From Bacteroides sp. (GTDB lineage: Bacteria; Bacteroidota; Bacteroidia; Bacteroidales; UBA7960): DNA of 32,943 nucleotides. A program made the translations under genes and the position numbers. Below the pieces are notes generated by a model. The model was not told the DNA's origin and searched no databases. It worked only from the letters and a program-made list of their open reading frames with translations. The DNA lies in assembly GCA_036351255.1 (NCBI GenBank), contig JAZBOS010000143.1:1-32943 (forward strand). The letters are read 5' to 3'. This document shows, in pieces, positions 25,894-32,030 of the stretch (positions are counted from its first letter, which is position 1; each line of letters opens with the position of its first letter).

Positions 25894-26995
25894 AGGGAAC
25901 CGAGTCCTCATTGATGGCTCACGCCTGATGATCGAAGCCCTGGCCCGCGCAGGGGCAGATGCCTTCATTGGGTATCCCATCACCCCTGCCAACCTGCTCT
26001 ATCAGTATGGCAGCCAGCGCATGAAGCTCATGCTCCCGGCACCTGACGAGATTACCACCCTGCAATGGATGAGCGGACTCTCCGCCACCGGCAAACTGCC
26101 AGTCACGGCCACCTCTTTCCCTGGATTTGCCCTGATGGTCGAATCCATCAACATGGCTTACATGATGGAACTGCCTATGGTTATCATTCTCGTACAAAGG
26201 CTGGGCCCTGCTACCGGAACCGCGACCTGCGGAGCACAGGGCGACCTGCTCCTCCTCAGGGGCATGATTTCAGGAGGACATCCCATCCCCGTCCTGGCAA
26301 CCGCCGACTTCAACGACTGCTGGGACCTCGCTGCCAAGGCTGCCGATATTGCTCAGAACCTCCGTACCCCTGTGGTGCTGCTCACCTCAAAGGAAGAAGT
26401 CATGACCCAAAAAAGTTTTGACCTCAGCACCCTCGGGGTGATCCAGCCATCGACACGAAAACTCTTCAACCTCGAGGGTGAATACAAGTCCTACAAGCCT
26501 ACCGATTTTGTTCCTGATTTTCTGCCCGTCACGCAAAGCAACCATCAGGTCAGGCTCAACGCCTCAACCCATGACCTGACCGGGATTCTGCAGCACTCAA
26601 ACGAAGAGTCCATGGGCAATACCCGCAAGCTTGAAGAGAAAATCGTTCAGCGGATGAAATCACATGGCTATTACACCCTCGACGAACAAAAGGATGCCAG
26701 GAAACTGATCGTGGCCTATGGAATCACCTCTTCGGCTGCCATCGATGCCACGGAAATGCTTAGAAAAAACCACGAGAAGGTTTCCCTGCTTATTCCCAAA
26801 ACCATGATCCCCACCCCCGATTTCTACCTTGAACTGATGATGAAATACGAGCGGGTGGTCATCGCCGAGGAAAACATAAACCAACAGTTTGGGAGCCTGC
26901 TCTTTGGTCAGCACATTCCCGCTAACATTGCCTTTGTTGGCAGCCTGGGCAAGATGATCAGCCCCAGGGAAATTATGGAGGAGGTCACACGATGA
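25877..26995 (+). CDS. 2-oxoacid:ferredoxin oxidoreductase, alpha subunit
   Basis: A 372-residue subunit with the pyrimidine-binding domain of the pyruvate/2-ketoisovalerate ferredoxin oxidoreductase family. Family motifs are AGADAFIGYPITPANLL, PVTATSFPGFALMVESINMA, and RLGPATGTATCGAQGDLLLLRG, which corresponds to the GPSTGLPTKTEQxDL stretch of better-known enzymes but is divergent. A transketolase-C-like second domain follows from about residue 275 (LIVAYGITSSAAIDATEML to the end). The enzyme couples oxidation of a 2-oxoacid plus CoA to acyl-CoA, CO2 and reduced ferredoxin, and can run in reverse. The gene overlaps its upstream neighbour by 17 bases and its downstream partner by 4 (ATGA), so the three are tightly coupled. 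Substrate unknown. Confidence 0.9.
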   Translation: MQEKTKGNRVLIDGSRLMIEALARAGADAFIGYPITPANLLYQYGSQRMKLMLPAPDEITTLQWMSGLSATGKLPVTATSFPGFALMVESINMAYMMELPMVIILVQRLGPATGTATCGAQGDLLLLRGMISGGHPIPVLATADFNDCWDLAAKAADIAQNLRTPVVLLTSKEEVMTQKSFDLSTLGVIQPSTRKLFNLEGEYKSYKPTDFVPDFLPVTQSNHQVRLNASTHDLTGILQHSNEESMGNTRKLEEKIVQRMKSHGYYTLDEQKDARKLIVAYGITSSAAIDATEMLRKNHEKVSLLIPKTMIPTPDFYLELMMKYERVVIAEENINQQFGSLLFGQHIPANIAFVGSLGKMISPREIMEEVTR

Positions 26996-28260
26996 ACATT
27001 CCCTTTCTGAAAACCGATGCCTTGCCATTCTGCAAAGGCTGCGGCCACGATCTGATTGCCAAAAATACCACCAAAGCCCTCGAAAAACTGGGGTTTAACC
27101 CGCTCGATGTGATTATGGTCACCGACATTGGCTGCCACGGCATCATCGACAAATGTCTCAACACCCATACCATCCATGGTCTGCACGGCCGCTCATCAGC
27201 ACTGGGGGCAGGCGTTACTTTTGGCACCGAAGAACCGGGCAAGAAGGTGATCGTCTTCATTGGCGACGGTGGTTCTACCATTGGCCTCCAGCACCTGATG
27301 GAAGCCTCACGCCTTAACCTCAACATGACCGTGGTGGTCCACGACAACTTCCTTTATGGGATGACCGGTGGGCAAACCAGTGGACTGACCCCGCATGGGT
27401 TTAATACCACTACTTCCCGCGAAGGAAACCCCTTCAGCGGTTACGATATCTGCGCCCTGGCCCATACCGCCGGTGCAAGTTATGTCAGCCGGGTCATGGG
27501 TATTGGTGACATCTCCGATAAACTGGCCGTGGCATTCTCCACCAGGGGGTTTTCACTGGTGGAAGTGCTGGAGATATGTCCCAGTTATGGCATGAAACTG
27601 AATCCAAGGCGAAAATTAAGCGAGATCGCCCAAAGCGCAGGCAAGGAAATGGGCGAATGGTTAAATAACAGGAAACCTTTCATCGCCCATCAGGGCAGAA
27701 AAACCGACAATCTGCTTGAAAAAGTCAACCCCATTGCTCCTTCATTCAAAAGCTACCTGAAGAAAACCACCTCCATGATCCTAAGTGGGTCAGCAGGCGA
27801 AGGGGTGCAGCTTGCCGCTTCAATCCTGGCGAAGGCCGCCATGCGTTCGGGCCTTTCCATCACCCAGAAAGGAAGCTATCCGGTGACCGTGGGGGTAGGG
27901 TTCTCGACGGCTGAATTGAACCTTTCTCCCGAAGAGGTCCATTTCCATGGCATCGCTGTGCCCGACATGGCGGTGATCACATCCAGCGACGGGTTGGCCC
28001 ACAACAAACAGCGGATCGCTAAAATGCAGGGAGGCTACCTTTTCATCGACCAGAGCCTGGAAGTACCGCCAACGGGGGCCGAAGTCATCAGGCACGACTT
28101 CCGTGGAATGGGTGCCCGCAACGCTTCCATTTTCTCCGTATTCTTTATGGCATTGAAAACCGGGATCATCAGCACTGAGTGCCTTTTCCTGACCATCGAA
28201 GCGGAAGGCATGGGCGAAAAACTGCCCGTGGCAAAAATCAAGGAGGCATTGGTCAAATAA
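26992..28260 (+). CDS. 2-oxoacid:ferredoxin oxidoreductase, fused beta (TPP) and gamma subunits
   Basis: A 422-residue fusion. Residues 1 to about 225 are the TPP-binding beta subunit: cluster cysteines C14 and C17 in FCKGCGHD, C48 in DIGCHG and C196 in LEICPSYG could hold one [4Fe-4S] cluster. The TPP/metal motif is GDGGSTIGLQH at 91-101 with DNFLYGMTGGQ at 118-128; most family members have NN rather than DN at the first position. Residues from about 260 to the end are the gamma domain (MILSGSAGEGVQLAASILAKA, QKGSYPVTVGVGFSTAELNLS), which contributes to CoA binding. There is no ferredoxin-type (delta) subunit in the operon. Separate alpha with fused beta-gamma is an uncommon arrangement. A terminator lies 140 bases downstream. 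Confidence 0.9.
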   Translation: MNIPFLKTDALPFCKGCGHDLIAKNTTKALEKLGFNPLDVIMVTDIGCHGIIDKCLNTHTIHGLHGRSSALGAGVTFGTEEPGKKVIVFIGDGGSTIGLQHLMEASRLNLNMTVVVHDNFLYGMTGGQTSGLTPHGFNTTTSREGNPFSGYDICALAHTAGASYVSRVMGIGDISDKLAVAFSTRGFSLVEVLEICPSYGMKLNPRRKLSEIAQSAGKEMGEWLNNRKPFIAHQGRKTDNLLEKVNPIAPSFKSYLKKTTSMILSGSAGEGVQLAASILAKAAMRSGLSITQKGSYPVTVGVGFSTAELNLSPEEVHFHGIAVPDMAVITSSDGLAHNKQRIAKMQGGYLFIDQSLEVPPTGAEVIRHDFRGMGARNASIFSVFFMALKTGIISTECLFLTIEAEGMGEKLPVAKIKEALVK

Positions 28261-28398
28261 GATTGGCTTAGGGATCGCCGCAAACAGCGAAGTGAACCAA
28301 CTGTTGACCCCTGGAGCCCGGGACAGAAGGTTTGAATTAGAATCTTCGATTAAGTCATGAGGAAAACCCCGGAGACATTCGGGGCTCTGAAAAGCAAT

Positions 28399-28428
28399 AA
28401 AAAAGGGGATTTCTCATCCCCTTTTTTT
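28399..28428. terminator. Bidirectional rho-independent terminator
   Basis: Six A, then GGGGAT, loop TTCTC, ATCCCC and seven T. The symmetry lets it stop both the plus-strand oxidoreductase operon and the minus-strand SirB1-like gene, whose stop codon is 6 bases away. A smaller hairpin, CCCCG/CGGGG at 28367-28384, lies just before it and has no T-run. Confidence 0.88.
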
Positions 28429-28433
28429 ATGGC

Positions 28434-29330
28434 TCAGGCTGATTCTATCTTTTTTCGAAGCACCGCCCTGAGGTGCTCCATTTCCCTTTGTTTATCCTTT
28501 AATCCATCGGTCTCATAAGCATTGACAAGGTTATTGATCATCCGCAAAATGATTTCGCAGTTACTACAGGGTTCAAAATAAGCAGGATCAGGTTCCAGAT
28601 TGAGATGTTCTACAAACTTTTCCACCTCCTGCGAAGAAAACACCATCCCCCGGCTGAAAGGATTGATGTAAAACAGAACCTTGTGATCTTCCATCCGCAT
28701 AGTTTCGGTGTCAAAAGCCTTCCCTGTATAGGCCAGTACAAAATGTTCGGGCAGGTTAACCCCATAGATGGGAAGGTCGAGCCCTTGTGCCACAAGCATG
28801 TATATAACACTCAGCGACAAGGGGTTACCCTTGCGACTGTGTAAAACCTGGTTGATAAAGGAATTTCCAGCAGAATGATAATTGTCGATATTACCCGTAA
28901 AACCATGGATGTCGAAAAAAACGTGGTTGAATACTTTGATCTGCTCCAGGGCTGTCAGGTTATCATTTAGCTCCAGCCAGATATCCTTGCGGATTTGATT
29001 CAATTCAAACTGAATGTCTTCCTCGTTTAACCCGGGATGTTCATACCTGGAAAGGATGGACCAGACAGAGAGCAAATCCTTGCAGCCGGGTTCAAAGGTC
29101 TGCTCCAGTTCAAGGATGATATGATCAAAGTGGATCTGGTGCATCAAGGTCTCAATCCGGCTTTGCACCAGGGGATCAAAACAATTTTCCCAGGCTTTTT
29201 GCAGGTAAGGGATGGCTTCAGGGCCAAAATCATGAATCTTTTCCGACACCTGCTTGAAAACCTCCAGGTCCGGGTCATCCACCAGGCTGACCAGGGCTTG
29301 CATTTCGCGGGTTTTGAGATTGCCTTCCAT
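28434..29330 (-). CDS. SirB1/transglutaminase-like family protein
   Basis: A 298-residue protein, probably cytoplasmic, with no signal peptide. The N-terminal ~90 residues are helical and HEAT-like (LVSLVDDPDLEVFKQVSEKI). The centre, about 135-215, is the transglutaminase-core-2 region of SirB1-like proteins: NSFINQVLHSRKGNPLSLSVIYMLVAQGLDLPIYGVNLPEHFVLAY. In this family the papain-type catalytic cysteine is generally replaced; none is obvious at the expected position here, so activity is doubtful. The role is unknown. It begins 11 bases after the phosphorylase gene, so the two are likely one operon, ending at the shared terminator at 28399-28428. Confidence 0.83.
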   Translation of the reverse strand: MEGNLKTREMQALVSLVDDPDLEVFKQVSEKIHDFGPEAIPYLQKAWENCFDPLVQSRIETLMHQIHFDHIILELEQTFEPGCKDLLSVWSILSRYEHPGLNEEDIQFELNQIRKDIWLELNDNLTALEQIKVFNHVFFDIHGFTGNIDNYHSAGNSFINQVLHSRKGNPLSLSVIYMLVAQGLDLPIYGVNLPEHFVLAYTGKAFDTETMRMEDHKVLFYINPFSRGMVFSSQEVEKFVEHLNLEPDPAYFEPCSNCEIILRMINNLVNAYETDGLKDKQREMEHLRAVLRKKIESA

Positions 29331-29341
29331 GGCCTTCAGGT

Positions 29342-30214
29342 TTATGAGGTGAGCCTTCCCAGCACCAGCTGAACCATCTTCTCAACCGACGCCTTGTAAT
29401 CTTCACTGAATTGTTTCGTCACCCGGTTGGCAATAATGTCGCATATGGTAAGTACATGATGTCCCAGTGTTTTGCCCAGCCCAAACAGCGCAGAGGTCTC
29501 CATCTCAAAATTGGTGATCCGGTATTCGCCATATTGGAAACTCTCAATCCTTTCGTTCAGCTCGGGAAAGGCCAGGGGGATACGCAACTTCCTGCCCTGT
29601 GGGCCATAAAAGCCATTGGCAGTGGCCGTAATGCCTGCCGGCAGGTCATAAGCCAATTTCTGCAACAAGCGGTCAGATGATTTAACGATATAAGGATACG
29701 GCAGGCGTTCGTTCCAGCCGGTATGTTTCCTGAAAGCTTCGATGATCTCTGTTTCCAGGATCTTCTCATCATAGGCATAGAAATTAAGCAGTCCGTCAAA
29801 TCCAAGTCCGTAAGCGGATGCCACAAATGTATCAACTTCAAGGTTGGGCTGCAGCCCGCCGGTCGTTCCCAGCCGGATGATATCCAGGGACGTATGCTCT
29901 TTCTTTACTTCCCTTTTCTCCAGGTCAAAATTAACAGCTGCATCCAGCTCATTGACCACAATGTCGATATTGTCCGTTCCGATACCGGTCGAAATAACGG
30001 TGATGCGTTTGCCGTTAAGCCAGCCCGTATGGGTCGTGAATTCGCGGTTGTCTTTCTTAACCTCGATCTTGTCAAAATGCTTGGAGATGACAGCCACACG
30101 CGATTGGTCACCCACGAGGATCACCGTGTCGGCAACGTCTTCCGGTTTGAGTTTTATATGATAAAGACTACCGTCGGGATTGATTATAAGTTCTGATTCC
30201 TGAAAATCTTTCAT
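29342..30214 (-). CDS. Nucleoside phosphorylase, uridine-phosphorylase-like
   Basis: A 290-residue cytoplasmic enzyme of the NP-I phosphorylase family, splitting a nucleoside with phosphate into base and (deoxy)ribose 1-phosphate for salvage. Key segments are TVILVGDQSRV near residue 30 (the family usually has PGDPxR), VISTGIGTDNIDIVVNELDA, IIRLGTTGGLQPNLEVDTFV (phosphate loop) and ITNFEMETSALFGLG, which supplies the ribose-binding Met and Glu. Sequence type is closest to uridine phosphorylase, but the base preference cannot be read with certainty. The ATG at 30214 has a -7 promoter motif about 40 bases upstream. It is divergent from cinA. Confidence 0.88.
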   Translation of the reverse strand: MKDFQESELIINPDGSLYHIKLKPEDVADTVILVGDQSRVAVISKHFDKIEVKKDNREFTTHTGWLNGKRITVISTGIGTDNIDIVVNELDAAVNFDLEKREVKKEHTSLDIIRLGTTGGLQPNLEVDTFVASAYGLGFDGLLNFYAYDEKILETEIIEAFRKHTGWNERLPYPYIVKSSDRLLQKLAYDLPAGITATANGFYGPQGRKLRIPLAFPELNERIESFQYGEYRITNFEMETSALFGLGKTLGHHVLTICDIIANRVTKQFSEDYKASVEKMVQLVLGRLTS

Positions 30215-30255
30215 GGGTATATTATTTCTGGGAAATCGTGTCTTTGGACAAAAGA

Positions 30256-30263
30256 CAAATGTA
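30256..30263 (-). promoter_or_regulatory. Bacteroidota -7 promoter element upstream of the phosphorylase gene
   Basis: The minus strand reads TACATTTG, an exact TAnnTTTG match, 41 bases before the ATG at 30214. No obvious -33 element. It lies back to back with the cinA promoter in a 110-base divergent region. Confidence 0.45.
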
Positions 30264-30271
30264 TGAATAAA

Positions 30272-30301
30272 TTGATTAAATACCTATTATTGCTAACTTC
30301 G
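30272..30301 (+). promoter_or_regulatory. Putative promoter for cinA
   Basis: TTG at 30272-30274 and TAACTTCG at 30294-30301 (one mismatch to TAnnTTTG) are separated by 19 bases. The predicted transcript would start near 30308, about 17 bases before the ATG. Confidence 0.45.
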
Positions 30302-30324
30302 CAGCCATAAATCCAGATACGGGA

Positions 30325-31566
30325 ATGAATGCAGAGATCATCACCATCGGGGAAGAACTCCTGATCGGGCAGATTATCAATACCAATGCTTCGTGGATGG
30401 CCGAAAGGCTCAATGAAGCGGGTATGGTAGTGAGGCAAGTATCGGTGGTCACCGATAACGAAGCAGAGATTCACCGCATTCTTGCAGAAGCCCTCCAACG
30501 ATCTGACCTGGTGCTGATGACGGGTGGGCTGGGTCCCACCCGCGATGACGTGACCAAACTGGCTTTGTGCAGGTTTTTCCAAACTGAATTGATACTCAGC
30601 GAGGAAGTCCTGGAAGATGTCAGGGCTCTTTTCGCCCGCCGCAACTATCCACTCACCAATCTCAACCGCCAACAGGCCATGGTACCTGCCTCTGCCCGGA
30701 TCCTGCGCAACCCCAATGGCACAGCACCCGGACTATGGTTCGAACAAAGCGGAAAGATCTGCGTCGCCATGCCGGGCGTCCCCTATGAAATGAAAGCCAT
30801 GGTCGAGGACAAGATCCTGCCCGAATTGAAGAAACGCAGGGAAGGGCAGTATATCCTCCACCGTACGGTCCTTACCCAGGGCGTTGGCGAATCCTTCCTG
30901 TCAGAGATCATTACCCGCTGGGAAGACAATTTGCCGTCCTTCATCAGGCTGGCTTACCTTCCCTCGCCCGGGATGGTCCGCCTCAGGATGAGCGCCACTG
31001 GCCCCAATGAAACAGCCCTGAAAGAAGCCCTGGATAAGGAAGAAAAAAAACTTGCGGACCTCATCCCCCAATATATCTGGGGCTATGACCGCGATACCCT
31101 TGAAGCAATCATAGGCCGTTTGCTCACCGAAAAGGGCCTGACCCTTGCGACCGCCGAGAGCTGCACCGGGGGTTTTCTGGCCCATAAGATCACCAGTGTG
31201 GCAGGCAGTAGCGCCTATTTCAGGGGAAGCATCATTGCCTATGCCAACGAAATCAAAAGACGCTTCCTTTGGGTGGATGACGAGCTCCTGGCCCGCTATG
31301 GTGCCGTAAGCCGTGAGGTCGTTGAGACGATGGCCCTGAACGGCTGCCAGGTGATGAGCAGCGACTTCTGCGTGGCCACCAGTGGCATTGCAGGCCCCAC
31401 AGGCGGCACCCCCGAAAAACCCGTAGGAACGGTATGGATCGCCGTGGCCTTCCACGGCCAGGTCACCAGCAAGCTCTTGCACCTGGGCGACCAACGCGAT
31501 CGCAACATTACCCGGGCCACCCTGGGCGCTTTGGCCCTGCTCAGGGAAAAGATCCTCCAGGTATAG
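30325..31566 (+). CDS. cinA: CinA-family protein: molybdopterin-binding-like domain plus nicotinamide-nucleotide amidase domain
   Basis: A 413-residue protein, standard length for two-domain CinA. The N-terminal MoCF-biosynthesis-like domain (about 1-170) has IITIGEELLIGQIINTNASW, LVLMTGGLGPTRDDVT and CVAMPGVPYEMKAM. The C-terminal PncC-type domain (about 255-413) has LATAESCTGGFLAHKITSVAGSS, YFRGSIIAYANEIK, YGAVSREVVETMA and CVATSGIAGPTGGTPEKPVGTVWIA, with the serine of the AESCTGG motif as the likely nucleophile. Known family activities are deamidation of nicotinamide mononucleotide back to nicotinate mononucleotide and an ADP-ribose pyrophosphatase in the first domain. GGGA before the ATG may serve as ribosome-binding site. 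Two large palindromes follow it. Confidence 0.95.
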   Translation: MNAEIITIGEELLIGQIINTNASWMAERLNEAGMVVRQVSVVTDNEAEIHRILAEALQRSDLVLMTGGLGPTRDDVTKLALCRFFQTELILSEEVLEDVRALFARRNYPLTNLNRQQAMVPASARILRNPNGTAPGLWFEQSGKICVAMPGVPYEMKAMVEDKILPELKKRREGQYILHRTVLTQGVGESFLSEIITRWEDNLPSFIRLAYLPSPGMVRLRMSATGPNETALKEALDKEEKKLADLIPQYIWGYDRDTLEAIIGRLLTEKGLTLATAESCTGGFLAHKITSVAGSSAYFRGSIIAYANEIKRRFLWVDDELLARYGAVSREVVETMALNGCQVMSSDFCVATSGIAGPTGGTPEKPVGTVWIAVAFHGQVTSKLLHLGDQRDRNITRATLGALALLREKILQV

Positions 31567-31665
31567 TTCCTCCGAACAACCTGGTAAAAAGCAAAACCTG
31601 TTATTTTCTGATCTGGAAAACCTGTTCAGGATTTCCACAAAACATTGATTTTTATTTCAAAATCA

Positions 31666-31728
31666 TAGTTTAACCGGTGTTTAACCGGTGTTTAACCAAT
31701 TATAACCGGTTAAACACCGGTTAAACTA
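31666..31728. repeat. Long palindrome 1 built of 11-bp units (GTTTAACCGGT type)
   Basis: Two perfect 24-base inverted arms (31666-31689 and 31705-31728) flank a 15-base loop. Each arm is itself a tandem repeat. Read in 11-base steps from 31668 the units are GTTTAACCGGT, GTTTAACCGGT, GTTTAACCAAT, TATAACCGGTT, AAACACCGGTT and AAACTACGGTT; the last runs to 31733. No T-run follows, so it is not an ordinary terminator. Confidence 0.9.
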
Positions 31729-31814
31729 CGGTTCAATTAAGAATTTCACAATAATGTATCCAGAGCGAAAAAATGCATCTGTTAATCCCGAGCATCCTTA
31801 TCATGATCTGCCAT

Positions 31815-31880
31815 CCTCAGGGTTTAGTCGGGTTTTAGTCGTTTCAAAACGACTAAAACCCGACTAAACTACGACTGAGG
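31815..31880. repeat. Long palindrome 2 built of 11-bp units (GTTTAGTCGGG type)
   Basis: Perfect 23-base arms at 31822-31844 and 31847-31869 with a 2-base centre, plus an outer CCTCAG/CTGAGG pair (31815-31820, 31875-31880) beyond an asymmetric bulge. In 11-base steps from 31822 the units are GTTTAGTCGGG, TTTTAGTCGTT, TCAAAACGACT, AAAACCCGACT and AAACTACGACT. The architecture parallels palindrome 1, 86 bases away, with different core bases. No T-run follows on the plus strand. Confidence 0.9.
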
Positions 31881-31971
31881 TCTGGGGTTGGAAGGATTTT
31901 TCCAGAAAGAGAGAAGTGCTGGGAAGGGCCCGGGGAATGAATCCCTGCAAGCCTCTCCAGGGTTTTAGAAT

Positions 31972-32004
31972 AAAAAAAGCGGGATGACATTTCTGCCATC
32001 CCGC
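31972..32004 (-). terminator. Rho-independent terminator of the T9SS cargo gene
   Basis: On the minus strand, GCGGGATG, a 10-base loop, CATCCCGC and seven T. It lies 26 bases after the TAG stop of the minus-strand gene. Confidence 0.88.
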
Positions 32005-32030
32005 AACCCAAATAAATGAAGAGAATCACA

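Larger units (their letters stand above)
31567..32030. other. Gene-free convergent region after cinA
   Basis: 464 bases between the stops of cinA and the T9SS cargo gene. It holds an AT-rich hairpin (TGATTTT/AAAATCA, 31646-31665), two long palindromes (separate entries) and the terminator of the minus-strand gene. No credible open reading frame, tRNA or promoter was seen in the remainder (31741-31814 and 31881-31970). Confidence 0.7.

Noticed and set aside
30901..31638. A 245-codon open frame on the minus strand inside cinA
   Set aside because: Antisense shadow of cinA with low-complexity Gly/Ala-rich sequence and no recognisable motif.
31666..31733. Palindrome 1 as an ordinary terminator for cinA
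   Set aside because: The loop is long, arms are internally repeated, and no T-run follows on either strand.
31666..31880. CRISPR array
   Set aside because: The repeats are 11 bases, contiguous and inverted, with no unique spacers between them.
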